Assembly: GCA_023374025.1 (NCBI GenBank)
Contig: SIJG01000021.1
Span: 583,675-647,674, forward strand
Length of the DNA stretch: 64,000 nt
Direction of reading: 5' to 3'
DNA from: Heterodera schachtii
Lineage: Eukaryota > Nematoda > Chromadorea > Rhabditida > Heteroderidae
The notes under the pieces were generated by a model. The model ran no database searches. It was not told the origin of the DNA and worked only from the letters and a program-made list of their open reading frames with translations. A program made the translations under genes and the position numbers. Every line of letters starts with the position of its first letter. Within the stretch, counting starts at the first letter, position 1. Below, in pieces: positions 13,501-25,961 of this stretch.

Positions 13501-16500
13501 CACTAATTACTGCCAATTGACGAATTAATTATAAATAGTTTGCTAATTACTGCCAATTAACTAATTAATTTTAAATTCGTTTGTCTAATTATTGCCAATT
13601 AATTAATTAATTGCTCTTTCCCGTTACCTGGTTGTCCTTGGCCTGCTTCTCCGCCTCCAATTTGCGCATGCCAACGTCCATGTCGGTGATGTTTTTCCGC
13701 AACGATTCGCACTCCGCTTCGGTGCGTTTCCGCTCCTTTTGCAATTCAATCGCACGCGACTCTTCGTTGGCAAGGCGCGAATTCACTTCCACCGACTCAT
13801 TCTCAAGCGCTTGCTGAAAACGAAGAACAATTTTTAATTATTTTTTTCTTATAAATTAAACTAATTCGAGCTCTACAGTAGGCGAAGTCATATTTCGTAC
13901 GGTACGCAATGTTTTACCATTGCTTTCATTTGCGAGCTAATCCATCAGTTCTAAGCAAGTTTTGTACCTTTTTGAAGCGGATTATCTCCAACTGTGACTT
14001 CATCTCTTCATACCAATCAAATGCCCTTTTCAAGTGCATCATTTGAATGTCGGAAGCCATTTTTATTTTAGAATGATCGGAAATGGTATAAAATGGAATA
14101 ATCACTCAAATCAGCTGATCAGCAGAATGAGTGATCAATGAGCGAATGATTTGTGGGTGGCGGAAGAGATGCTTTTGATTGTTCGATTGGCCATGTGAAT
14201 GGCCACACAAAAGCAGCAATTAGTCATAGGGAGGAAGGAAAAACACGAAAAGGGGAAGGAATATTGGATCGAATTTCACTTAAATGAGCGATCGGTTGAG
14301 GGGAGGGGGGAGGAGGACTTAATGATCAAATGGGACGACTATTCATTCTTCATTCATTCATTCGCTACCATCACTTAAAATCAACCGCAAATAAATCGCA
14401 AAAAAAGTGAATTCAAACAAATTTAAAAAATCCCTGTACTATGAATAGATTTTAAAAGCAAATAAAATGAATTGATTTTTTATATAATTTATTGAAGTCA
14501 AAAAGATGAAGGAGTGATCTGATCAAAAATTGTTTTATAAAAGACTTTTTTTACCGGCTTCAAAAGTTAAGTTAGCATAATAATTATTATTACAGATTTT
14601 TTAAGAGCATTTTGAAATGGTTTTTTATGTTTGTTCAAAGATTTTTTTAATCAGTGTAAAAATTTATTTGCTTATTTTTGTGCCTATTCGAGCGTTTTAT
14701 GCCCTTTTAAATCTTACTTTGCTATTTCTCCGCCTGCCTTTTTAGGTGTTTATGATTTTTGTGCCTAATATGCCATCCCAAATTATTAATTTAATCTTAA
14801 GATTAATAATTGTATAGTAAATATATTTTGTTTTATCAAATTCTGGCATTTTTTTGTCCATTTATTTTCGTATTATTTCTCCATAAATTACCATTTTCTA
14901 ATTTTAAATTCAATTCATTATTGTTTTTACCTTTTTTGAGCTCAATGTCTCCATCCTCTGCTGCACTTCAGTGCCAACTTGGCCTGCCTTGTCCATTTCC
15001 TTTCGCATTTCCTCCCTTTCTATGGCCATTTGTTTGGCCTCACGTTCCAACTTTTCAGTCAGTTCCTGTTCACGCTGCAGGCTCTCCTGCACAATCTGGT
15101 ATGTCTCCTGCACCTTCTCCAACTCCTGCTGCGCTTTTCCCTTCACGCACAAAGGCCTCGCGCGGCTTAATTAAAAAAACAATTGAAATTTGATTTTGAT
15201 CCTTTTAAAATTCAAATTCAATGCTAAGTATATTGAAAGTGTTACTACAGTATGCTTCTCACCTGTACAATTTAAACCAAGGCCAAGTGCGAAGCTGAAG
15301 CCAAGCGCGGATATTTGACTGAATCAGACGGTAGGCCGAGATTTGTTTGTGTCGGCGTGCCACATCAAACTTAAAACGACGGTACGGGTTTTTTGCGTGT
15401 TTTTGCTACTAAACTAAGACAAAACCTTGGCACAATGCCATCGGCACACCGCCTGAAAGCCGGTGACCAATTGGGACAGCCGAGCATCGCGCAGGTCTTC
15501 AATGTGTGCCACAACACCGGCACGGAAAAACACCTGAACAAGTGGGAGTTGATTCTTTAATGAGCAATTAGTGTGGGTTGTCCACCTCACCTTTGTGTGC
15601 CCAATTTTGAATTGGTCCGGTCCCAAGTCGCCCTGCTTGACCAGCCGTGCCAGCATATTGGTGGATGCCGTTTTTGGGTTCGTTTTCCCGTCTTTGGCTG
15701 CCTCCGCTGCTGCCAAAAGTGCGTAACGCTGCACAAAATCGGGCTGAAAATTTGGAAAATATTTATCATTTTTCTATTCATTTAATGATTATTGTCTTTG
15801 GCACATGTTGCGTTCGGTTGGGAAATCCCTTGCGGCAAATTCGAATGCCCTCGAGCACGCCGTTGCAAGTCAATTGGTTGAGCACAAGTGCAGCATCTAA
15901 AGAGTTAATGTTTTTGTTTTATAAACTAATTAAATAAAATAGCGAATTTTATATATATTTTTAAGAATATTTTTATTGATAATTACATATTCTTAAAGCA
16001 ATGCTTTTTAAATGAATAATATTTTATTAAAGGGCTTTTCCCACCAATTAGCCCTGCTTGTTTCTTCTCATTTGGAATGATACAGCGAATGAAGTGCGGA
16101 TGAGTTTGGTTGAGCATCTAAAGCAATTAATAAACTTATTTATTTATAATGATTTCAAAGTTCGATTAAATAGTGCTTCCAATTCGGTGATTCTTTCCGA
16201 CCCAATCATTTATGGGTTTTTCTGTGTTAAACGGTCCAATGTTTTTTTTGGATTAGGGCGTACTGTAAAAGTGCATTTTGTTTAGTGTAAAGCTACAGTA
16301 AGACAAGCAGTGCAAATGCGAAAGGAACTCACAGTCATCAGATTGTTCAGTGAGTCGCGGTATATCATGGAAATGGTTTGGAAGGAGCCGCCTTTCCCCT
16401 TCTTCTTGCCGCCCTTCTCGCCTTTGGCTTGTTTCGCGGCCGCTTCCTCTTGAAAAAGCATTTTGATAAGTCAATTCACAAAATTTGTAATTCTCGCTTA

Positions 16501-19500
16501 ATTTGATTTTTTATAATTTAATTCTTCACCATTTATTTTGAAATTGCCCCCCCCCCCTTTAAACAATGCCTAAATTGCCAAATGTGAAATGACATCAAAT
16601 GCCATTGGCTTTTTTTTTGCAAAAGCAAAACAACACGAATCTGAGTGGTGTAGTCGCTCCACAGATGCACCAGCAAAGCGTTGTCCGTCGACGCCTTCAG
16701 CACGCCCACCAAAGTGTCGTTCAACGGGTCTTTGTTTTTCTCCAGCCAATTGCTCACATTGTAGCGCACTTAATAATGTACTCAATTTGGATTTCCACAG
16801 CATTTCGTCGGGATTGGTCAATTGAATATCCTTTCTGCTGAATCACCTGTCCCGGCATAATGCCGCATGGCAAAGTGTGCCTCCGCCTGCTTTCCCTTGG
16901 GCGGCTTCGGCTTCTCGAAGTTCGGGTGCTTGCCCAAGTGCTGCTCCAACAGTTTGGCTGCCAATGTGTTGTCGCTGGCCTTCGGCACAATGCATTCCTC
17001 GTCCAACATGGCGATGATTCCCATGGGCTTCAATCAATCAAACAATCAGTTAATTGACTTATTTTGATAGGATTTGTTGGTTTCAACGCTGCACCTTCTC
17101 AATCAGTTCAATGCACGCCTGCAGGTCCAAGCCGAAGTCGATGAAAGTCCATTGGATGCCTTCCCGCGCGTATTCCTCCTGTTCCAACACGAACATGTGG
17201 TGGTTGAAGAATTGTTGCAGTTTCTAAATTTGAAAATTGAAAAAGAATTTATGAAAATTTAAGAATTGCTGACCTCGTTCACAAAATTGATCCACAACTG
17301 TTCAAAACTGTTGAAGTCAAAAATTTCGAAGCCCGCAATGTCCAAAACGCCAATGAAAAAGTCTTTGCTGGTCCCTTCCTTTGCCTAGGATAATTAGTGA
17401 TTAATTACCACCCTAATAATTAATTAATTATTTCTTTCTTTTGATTTACCAGTGTCACGTTGCATTTTACGACCAACCAATTGAAAATGCGCGTGTACAG
17501 TCCCTTGGCCATGGCACCGACTGACCAGGCAACCTGCCGAAATCAATTGTTGGCATTTTAAATGCTAATGCCATTGGGTTGCCTTGCCTGTTCTTGGTTC
17601 TGTCCTTTGCTCACCCATTCTGTGCCGACTTTCACACGCGGCTTCAGCAAAGCCTTCATAAATTCCTCCGGGTTCGCCCCGTACATTCTGGCGGTTTTCT
17701 CGGCCTCTAAAGTTTTTCTTTTAAAGTTGCAACTTTCGCTTCAAAATGCCAACCTTCGGTTCCGTCCGCCTCGGCTTGTTCCTCTCGGGGCCGTTGTTTG
17801 AACTTCATATTGCCTAAAACCGTTAAGCCTTAGTCTTTTTTCATTAGCCTTTATTATGAGGATCTGATTTGCTGATCATTTTAAAACTTACCCATGTGCA
17901 TTATGCCGGCAACCAAACGGTAAACGTCGTGAGTTTCAGAGTCCGTGAAATTCAGCACTTTGAATGCCTAAAAAATTCAAAATAAAAAGTGTGAGGATAC
18001 AAAGTGTTGTTGAATATTAGTAATAAAATAATATTTTATGAAATAATTTTAATTCACTCACTTCGTGGGTCAATTGGTGCTCCTCCGTGTCATTTACGCC
18101 GTCGATGGTCAGTTCAGCCTGGGCGATGAACCAATAATCTTTTGCCGGCAAATCCAACAGCAATTGCTTCTTCAGTTCAGGCAAAAAGCCGGATTGAATC
18201 TGAACAAGGGGGGGGGGGGGGCGGTGTTGGAGCTGTTATTTGATAAAAACCCTTTATTAATTTGAGGTTTTACTTGGTAGAAAATGTGATAGCATCGTTC
18301 ACCGGGTGCCTGACGAATGACACGCGATTTCTCAAGCAGATCTACACGTAACAGAACAAAATTTGACATTCATTCATATTATTAAAGCAGATTTTTGAAT
18401 TGGTTAGTTCGAGAATGTGTCGGGTCAATTCTCGAGAGGAAACACTTTTTCATAAAGCAACAAACAATTAAATGCCAAACGCACAGTGCTCAATGTCGCA
18501 GCTGGCCAATTTGCCCTGCTTGTTGAAGTGGATGCGGATGAACTTGCCGAACCGTGACGAGTTGTTGTTGCGCACCGTTTTGGCGTTGCCGAATGCCTCC
18601 AGCACCGGGTTGGTCTGCACAATTTGATCCTCCAACGTCGGACCCGTGCTCCCGCCGCCATCAGCTGCTTGCTGTTGTGACGCACCGACCGCTGCAAAAT
18701 AAGCGATCACCTGCAAGTGATCAGCAGAACGGTATTAGTGGAGAAACAGAGAAAGATGAGACGATTGATGAAATTGTAATGGCTGATTTGCTAATTCACC
18801 CACCTTTTTGGTGTTCTCCGTTTTGCCGGCTCCCGACTCGCCCGTAATTAGCATCGATTGGTTTTCAGCGTTTTGCAACATATTACGGTAGGCTTCGTCC
18901 GAAACAGCAAACTTAAAATTTAAATTTAAATGAATAAAAGAGAAAAACATTTCTATATTTTGTTCATAATATGCACTAACTCATGGCAAAAAATTAAAAC
19001 AAAAAATGAATTAATTGGTTTCATTTCTTTTTTAAAATGCTTGCCAAATGTGGCGGCATTTCGGTCTTCCGTTTGCCCATGTAAAATCGGGCGACTGAGT
19101 CCGTGTAAATTGGCAGCCTTTTGTACGGGTTAATCACCACACAAAACAGTCCGGAATAGGTCTAAAAGCAGATTATTGAGCCTTTTTAATAAATTAATTC
19201 GCCCACATAAATGAGCATTGCCCCGTAACGCGCGCGAAGATTATGCAGCACGGAGGCATCGTTCAGAAAGGTAAGGTTGGACATGTCTTCCTAAAAATAA
19301 ATTTAAAATATTTAAAAATTAATAATAAAATTGCCGTTTTTTCGAATTTGGGCGGGTTCATCTCCTGGATTTCCTCCTGCTTCACCGTTTTCTGCAAGTG
19401 CCGTTCTTTTAAATCAAATTCAAATCAATTTGGCTTCTACCGTACCTCGTTCCCACCGCCGACTTTTACGGTAACCTTTTCCGCTTTGCCGGATACGATC

Positions 19501-19683
19501 TCTCCCGCCAAATATCCCTCCTCCGGGTCCGGAATCCAACAGTTCTTTTTGCTGTCATAGGGACGCGATTGGTCCTAAAATGGCTTTAATTAATTATTTG
19601 GACTATTTTTTATTGCTCACCTCCAAAATTTGCTCGCGCGTGCGGCGTAAGTAACGCCAGCCCGGGTCACTTTCCATGTCCAT
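7512..19683 (-). CDS. Muscle myosin heavy chain (class II), complete, 44 exons
   Basis: Filament-forming motor of muscle thick filaments. My exon model: 19683-19621, 19574-19446, 19391-19335, 19290-19207, 19161-19045, 18911-18804, 18710-18485, 18341-18274, 18199-18062, 17967-17892, 17813-17754, 17706-17588, 17533-17450, 17384-17274, 17223-17095, 17027-16847, 16768-16637, 16448-16333, 16117-16045, 15896-15805, 15743-15591, 15533-15426, 15369-15263, 15165-14931, 13813-13628, 13307-13134, 13030-12800, 12716-12464, 11681-11449, 11263-11046, 10980-10761, 10607-10503, 10437-10255, 10201-10055, 9872-9765, 9714-9640, 9524-9494, 9419-9358, 9297-9178, 9090-8959, 8898-8740, 8161-7976, 7831-7736, 7688-7512. 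These sum to 5,862 nt, a continuous frame of 1,953 residues, close to C. elegans UNC-54 as I recall it. P-loop GESGAGKT is near residues 174-181, switch I NNNSSRFG near 234-241, switch II DIAGFE near 458-463, a Lys/Gly-rich loop 2 near 635, and the coiled-coil rod starts near 845. The start is the ATG after a TTTCCAG acceptor at 19714, which could be an intron or spliced-leader site. The head is strongly conserved; the tail is more divergent, so the muscle type (body wall or pharynx) is not settled. Six introns have GC donors. Confidence 0.96.
11841..12306. mobile_element. Foldback MITE with minisatellite arms, in a myosin intron
   Basis: The 466-bp element is flanked by an exact 8-bp duplication, TTTGGTTC, at 11833-11840 and 12307-12314. 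The left arm carries several copies of a 14-bp unit (TCTCGCCGCCGAAA) and the right arm carries the same unit inverted. The A/T-rich middle also pairs with itself. There is no coding sequence, so movement would need a transposase supplied elsewhere. The 8-bp duplication is typical of hAT-type transposases. It sits in the intron between myosin exons 28 and 29. A sister with different arm units is at 30229-30560. Confidence 0.85.
13320..13612. repeat. Degenerate AT-rich tandem repeat in a myosin intron
   Basis: Units of roughly 40-50 bp built on GCTAATTA, TGCCAATTAA and AATTAATTACAAATAGTTT recur several times with small changes. They fill the intron between myosin exons 25 and 26. Most of this repeat is deleted from the broken myosin copy near 37 kb. 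Confidence 0.75.
13968..14060 (-). CDS. Candidate internal first exon for a headless myosin rod
   Basis: An ATG at 14060 opens 31 codons that end at a GTACAA donor (13968/13967) in phase 0. This joins in frame to myosin exon 25 (13813). The exon cannot belong to full-length myosin. Joining exon 24 directly to exon 25 keeps the exact rod spacing of UNC-54-like myosins (95 residues between two conserved landmarks, by hand count), leaving no room for it. No acceptor lies just upstream; the nearest AGs are at least 20 bp back, so it looks like a 5' exon within the intron at 13814-14930. The predicted product is about 1,062 residues of rod with a unique N-terminus ([11 protein letters not shown]...). 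Drosophila Mhc makes a comparable rod-only protein, myorod, from an internal promoter. Expression here is inferred. Confidence 0.6.
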
Positions 19684-19713
19684 GGCCAATTCGTTTATGA
19701 CTGACTAACGGTG

Positions 19714-21220
19714 CTGGAAAGTAATATAATCTCAAAAATGGACAATTTAATAATATTTTAAATCAAAATAATCCATGGCCCATTGATTCGAAAGTGTTCC
19801 TCCCTTTGGAATATGAAGGGGGAAGCGAAGAGAGTGCGCACTATTTGTAAAACATTGATGAGAGGCGGAAGGAAAGGATAAAGCGGTGCTTGTTGGCTTT
19901 TTTCCCCGGAGGGGGGGGGAAAGGGAGGAGGAAAGCTTCTTCAAGGCTTCTTCAAGCATTCCCCCCCCCCCCGCCGGAGGTGAAACTTCTTCTCGAGTGG
20001 GCTGAACGGATGGGGAGAAAAAGCGAGGCAAGAATCGGTGCTGAACAAACACACTGTTCATTATCAGCTCAGCATCGGCAGATCACCGCCAAACTTTGGG
20101 CCGGGGGCGGGGAGAGTTTTTCCGAGAAAATGGGCACAGTCCCCACAAAAACGACACTTTTACTTTTACATCCGAAAATGCTTTTCTGCGGCTTTCAGAG
20201 CAGGCAGAGAATAGGCGACTGACTGACAAATGAGTGGTGATTTGAGCAAGCGGTGGAAACTGAGCCGACCGATCACAGCGCCAAATCACTGCGGACGAAT
20301 CGCTTTTCCCTTTGTCCGGGGGGAGAAGCGCACTAATGGGGGGGGGGTGGCCAACCCACGCATTTTGGGGACCGATCGGAGGAAATGAAACCTGAGGGGG
20401 GGGGGGGAGAATTTTAAGGAATATTTGACTGATCAAACAAAAAGAGCCAACCAAAGACAGAGTCTTACCTTAGCAACGAAAACACTGAAATTAAATTGAA
20501 AATGACAGAAGACATTGGTTAAACAGTGCAGGTTTTGGGTTTTGTTTCCGAGTGCCATCCGCTGTTCGTGCCAAGCCTTAGTTATGTTATTAGCTGCCAT
20601 TTGGTAAAAGTTGAATATTTTTTGAGTATAACCAAGAGGTTTTTCAACAGTATCTTTGGTTTTTCATTACTGGAAGAGATGAGCTGACAATGAGAAATTT
20701 TATTCCTTTTTTTTTGTTTTTTAAATTATAAACGTTTGAATAAAAATTTGAGTTTCGGCTTTTCCTTTATCTCGAAACCATTAATTAACGAGGTAATTAA
20801 CGATGGGTTGGCTAATCATCAGACTTTTCTGCTTCTGTTTTTCTCTTTCGGTTCATTCCTTCGGTGCAATTTGTCCTCATTTCGGCGTCAATTTCCGCCT
20901 TTTGTTTGTTTTCACTTTCAGTGCATTTGGCATTCCATTCACAATTTATGGGCTGAGAAAATTCAACGGACGGAGTCAATCATTTAATTAATCATTTATT
21001 TATTATTTGCTCGGGGCAATTAAAAAAAACGAATTTACTGCGCACGGAGGAAGGGACGGACATTTATTTATTATTACGGGCGCCACACCCAAAAAGGGGC
21101 GAAACATTTGCAGCAAAGGCCAACGGATGTGAAGGAATTGAAAGAGGGGGGACATTGCATTTTTGGACCATTTGTCATACGATGGCACGCATAAAACAGA
21201 AAATGGAATTGAGAGATTAG

Positions 21221-21256
<36 letters not shown>

Positions 21257-22333
21257 GAAGGGAAAAGAGAGAGAGGGGAGTGAGAGAAAGAAAGAAAGTA
21301 AAAAATAGTTCATAGTGGGAAGATTAAGTCGCGCGGAAATTGAACCGGCAAAATTTTATAGAGGGATTTGAGTGGGCGGGGGGACGGAGGAGGGGGAGAG
21401 AAAGGAAAAAAGAAATAGAGGGCGTAAAGGAAGGAAAAGAGGGGGAAAATAGAGGGGAGAGAGGGAGAGAGAAAAGAGAAAGAGGAGAAAATGCGAGAGA
21501 AAATATTGGGAAAATTGAGAGAGGAGGAGAGGGAGGGAAAGAGAGGGGAGGGAGGGGGGGGGGGAAGAGAGGGGAGGGAGGGGGGAGAGAGGGGGGGGGG
21601 AAGAGAGGGGAGGGGAGGAGGGGGGGGAAGAGAGGGGAGGGAGGGGGGAGAGAGGGGGGGGGGGAGGCCGAGAAACCACAGAACCACACCCTTTACACAG
21701 TGAAGCAACCGGAAAACCACAACTGCTGCCCAATCACTCTGATCAGCAGCAGCAAGCAAATAAAATTGGAATGAATGAAATGAAATGATCAGTCCCTGTG
21801 ACTTTCTCTCCCCCAATTTGACACCCCACAAAATGTCGGCCGTCGCCGTCAAATGAATGCGAAATGGGAGAACATTCGACGAAAAGAGCAAAAATGTTTT
21901 GTGAAATTTGCAAAAAACAAAACCACGCATAGAAAGAAATAGACAGAGAAAATTGGCAAAAAACGATCTGTGCTCAAATAACTAATTAATGAATTAATTA
22001 TGGATTTGTTAGGTTGAAATGCTTTGGCGGCAATTAAATCGATAATTTAATTCATGAATTATTGATTTATTGTGGAATTAAATTTCAATTTCTTTAATGT
22101 GTCAAAACATTCCCACTTAATTTACACTAAAATTGTTTAGACTCCAAAATTTGTTTCGCTGACAAATGAGGGGGCGGCGAAGAGTAAAGATGGAAATGCA
22201 TCAAATTCTCACTTGTTTAGAATTAATTGGACGACTAATATTTTCTTTTTTATATTATCATTCTCAAATTCTTTTTTTTAATAAATAATTTTTCAATTTA
22301 AATTAAATATTTTATATAATTTTAGCCCTATTT
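19714..22333. other. Intergenic region between divergent genes, partly GA-rich
   Basis: The minus-strand myosin and the plus-strand secreted-protein gene diverge from this region, so their promoters probably lie here. It holds C/G runs, a (GA)n stretch near 21221-21255 and purine-rich DNA to about 21670. The overlapping Lys/Glu/Gly or Pro/Leu/Ser frames at 21310-21930 are low-complexity artefacts. I see no exon. Confidence 0.6.
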
Positions 22334-25229
22334 ATGTTTAAACAAATATTTCTTCTCACACTTTTTGCCAATTTCTGTTTTTGGCCCGCTTTGGCTTCGT
22401 CCGCAAATGTGCGTGAGCTTGGCCCGCGTTACCAAGTGCTCAAGGAGTATGTGCTGTCAACGAAACGGAATGTCCGCTACGAAGCAACCGCAACACAAAT
22501 GGCACAAAACCGAAGGCGCACAAATGGCGGCGGTAGGGGGAATTTCTTTTTAAAAATGGCATTCAAAATTAGCCAAGTTTGCCCTTAATCTTGGAATTGG
22601 ACAAAATTCTGGGTGTCAATAATAATTGGAATGTGCGTTTTCATGCCATTCCCGCACTTTAGGCAATGCCATGGCCACGGCTGAGTTTTTGCCCGGCTTT
22701 GGCACCTCAGCCAATGGTTCCGAATGCGTCGACATGGACGGAAAGCGCCGGCCGAATGGGGCGGAATACGAACGGCACAACGGACATTTTATGTACCGAT
22801 GTAACAACGGGATGGAGGAGGCAATCGGTGGGCTTTTAGCATAAATAGAACATATTTATAGTTGCTAAGCATGCTTTGGCACCGAACGCGCTGGAAGAGC
22901 CCGCATTCCGATTGGCCAAACCGTACGAATTGACGGCTTTTGGCACAAAGTTTGGCATTTTGCCGCATTGAAACAACACAAAACCATTTCTAATTAAGTG
23001 TGAGAAATATACAAATGGGTCAGTCATTTACACACAAGGTGACACCTTAAATTATTAAATAATTTACTTTACATTTATAAATAATTTTCAATTTTGTTTT
23101 TCCAATAGAATCTTCATGTACCAGTGGCAACAAAGATTATCGCGTTGGTGAAGAGATTCTCGTCGGCAATTTGCGCATGGTTTGCGGCGATTTGGGCTAC
23201 AGTGTTGCAGGTCGTAGACACAAATGGCCACTTTCTTACTGTATGCTACTGTATTTATCACATTTCTCCCTTTTCTCACTTGCTTTTTTGATCAATGTAT
23301 GGTAAACGTAACAGTGCTTCTGTTTTTTCTACTCAGCTTCAAAATTTTATTGGTTATAAGCGGTTTTTAAAGGGTCTGGTGATTGGTTTGCCAATTTAAG
23401 AAATCTAATCACTGGGGGGGGGGGGGGGGGAGAGTCCGAACGTTTCTTGCGCTTTTCTCTGTTCCAAGCAAATCCATTCAACCAACTAAAAAAGAGCATT
23501 CTATTTAATAATTGACAAAACAAATATCATATTCATTATTTTTAAAATCCGAAAATTTCGAAGCTTTTGAGTGAGGTAATAAAACCAAACAGAAGCAGCA
23601 AATTTACTTCTGAAAAATAGGTGACAGTGTGAATAACTTTTATCAAATTGATATATTAATTTTTTATTACTATAAAATTTATTTGTTTAATTTGTAAATT
23701 CTTTAGGCTGTTATTTCTACGAGGCAAACAAACTGTACAAAATGAACCCGGGTGAGCAGCGACGGGTCGGACCGATCATTCACTTTTGTGAGGGTAAATT
23801 TGAAAAAAGAAAATTAAAATATTTTTATTTTAAGAAAAAAGCAAAGATACGCTGCAGTATTACACCCGCGGGGTAGGCCAATGCGTGAAGGAGGGGCGCG
23901 AGTTCGAAGACGGGGAGCAGTTCAACGAAAATCACATTCGGTACAAATGCCAAAACGGTGTGATGGACGTCATAGGCGAGCAAATAAATATTCAAAATTA
24001 AATAGAAGTGATTCCGAAAGTCACAAGTCGGGAGATTCTCGGTTTTTTTGGGTATCTCTTCTCAGAATATTATCATAATTAGTCTTTTTGGTTTTAATGG
24101 ATTAGCTAATTTATCACTTCACGATGTTTTTTCCCATTTTAAGCAGGGTTGTCAGATGAAAACAAAATCATCGACAAAAAATCAATAAAGATGTTTTTAC
24201 GGCGCGTTTTTTTCCAAAAAACTTTTTGTGAAAGAGTCCGGCGGTGCTGACAGGCGCCGCCGAGAAAAATTTTGAAAATTTGAGTGCAATTTGCTAAAAG
24301 ATTTTCACTAAAAATGGAAACTTTTGCGTTTGAGCCATTTTTTATGAAAAAAAAAGTTTCCGTAGCCCAGCGGTGCGGATAAGTCGCCGCCGGGGGGAAA
24401 TTGGAAATTTTGACTATTTTAAACAGATTTTCACTGAAAATTGGCAATTTATACATCAAATTTTCAAAATTTTAGGCGAAGTGCCGGCGGTGACGGTAGG
24501 CTAAAATAGACATTTTTAGAATTTTTTCCAAAAATCAGCATAAATCAGCACATTTGAAAAGTTTGCGCTTTGAAAGAAAAAATGTAGTGAAAAATGGATG
24601 AACTAATTAATTAATAAAAGATAAACAATAAAATTTATAAGGAATAAAAATTCACACACAGAAAAATCAACATACCTAATGTCATAAATTTCAAAATATG
24701 AAATTTTTTGGTAGCAGTTTCACACAAAAAATGGCCATTTTGAGGATTTTTTCCAAAAAATCAGCAAATCATCATTTTAAAAATAAAATAATCATTGACT
24801 CCTTGAAATCATCAAAATGATGATAAATCATCACATTTGGCAACTCTGATTTTAAGGCTGTTTTATTGATGAGAAGCGCATTTTGGTTATTGGCCAGGAC
24901 TTTGTCGAGCCAAATAGAGTTCACCGCTGTTACCGAGTTGGGATTACGGTAGGGCATCGTATTTTTCGTTTTTACTATATGAAATATTTAATTTTATTGC
25001 ATTTTTATCCCCCCCCCCCCCTCCCAAAAAGGTCGAGTACACTTCCTACGGCTGCGGCTTCAGCGGTGGGCCCAGCTGCAAACCGCCGGCCATCCCGCGC
25101 TCTCCGGACGACGAAGTGCCGGTGGCCAAAAGTCTGTTGTCTCCGGCGGTTGGCCAATTGGTGGTTGGCCATTTGCTGACCATGGCCAAAGACCATCAAC
25201 AGAATGTGGCAACAACAAATGGGAAATGA
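22334..25229 (+). CDS. Secreted cysteine-rich repeat protein, MIG-18/Fn1-like
   Basis: Exons: 22334-22532, 22663-22827, 22870-22949, 22999-23038, 23109-23210, 23707-23793, 23835-23975, 24857-24948, 25032-25229. They sum to 1,104 nt, 367 residues. The ATG at 22334 gives a clear signal peptide (FKQIFLLTLFANFCFWPALA). The mature chain repeats a short two- to four-cysteine module: C, then G, then Y or F with VGE or NGE, then Y/M-x-C, an N-G or G-Y turn, and G-C, with most introns at equivalent module positions in phase 1. This pattern resembles the nematode 'abnormal cell migration protein 18-like fibronectin type I' family; I recognise the pattern but did not align it. It is probably an extracellular or basement-membrane protein. 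The intron after 23975 has a GC donor and is 881 bp, filled with repeats. A poly(A) signal AATAAA lies near 25314. Confidence 0.85.
24180..24500. repeat. GC-hairpin repeat fragments inside an intron
   Basis: Two to three diverged copies of the family whose core is a GGCGGTGCC-type hairpin occur near 24239, 24367 and 24485. Each is followed by AT-rich sequence with GAAAATTT and GATTTTCACT. They fill much of intron 7 of the secreted-protein gene. Better preserved members are near 26.6, 27.2 and 30.1 kb. Confidence 0.7.
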
Positions 25230-25799
25230 CGGACCGATTGAATTGTTGAAGGCACTGCCAATTTTCGAATTATTCCAATGAATACCATTTAATATTTGCT
25301 GGAGGAGATCTCGAATAAACTTAGAGAACGACTGACAGTTTTTCAAAACGAACATTCATTATCAATTCGATTAGCTTTGCCGTCGTTTTTCCTTCTATCG
25401 ATTTACCAGCGACTTATTCTGTTGCATTTCCTTTTTCTCTAATATTCAATTCAATCTCTTCCCGTACATTCTCTTTTGAATAGTTTTTCTCTAATTTTAT
25501 TCAATCTCTTCTCGTAACACTCTCTAAACCGTATACGGAATACGGGTCCGCCCGTATCCATCTTTGAAAGATATTATAGGAAATAAAATTGTATGTTATT
25601 TTTTGCGTTCTACAAAAAAGAAGCATACCGTATTATCTCTAATTATCCCCCGTCTCCATTAATCCCCCCCCCCCTTCTGAGGAGGTTGAACAATAATCCC
25701 ACGTCTCCAATTATCCCCCCGGGGGATAAATGGAACTTTTACTTTTTCGAAAAAATTTTCTTAAAATTTTAATAAAATTAATTAATTCAAAATTGAAAC

Positions 25800-25861
25800 T
25801 AGGGCTGGTCGGGACCGGGAAAAAAACGGTACAACTGAGTACCCGGTCCCGACCAGCCCTA
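25800..25861. mobile_element. 62-bp micro-element with perfect 20-bp inverted ends
   Basis: TAGGGCTGGTCGGGACCGGG at 25800-25819 is matched exactly in inverse at 25842-25861, with a 22-bp loop. The AGGGCTGG end resembles hAT-type tips, but the flanks show only a weak direct repeat, so target duplication is not proven. Confidence 0.6.
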
Positions 25862-25961
25862 TTTGACTCATTTAAAGGTTTAATAAATGTGAAAAAATAA
25901 TACAGAAAATTCACTTACTTCACCGGGATCCGAACCTTCCCCCCCCCCGCCCCTCCCCCTC

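Noticed and set aside
13968..14060. Reading this exon as an ordinary internal myosin exon
   Set aside because: It has an ATG and no acceptor immediately upstream, and inserting it would add 31 residues where the rod length already matches UNC-54 exactly without it.
21310..21930. 206-residue minus-strand frame
   Set aside because: Repeated Ser/Pro/Leu from GA-rich DNA; no start context or conserved motif.
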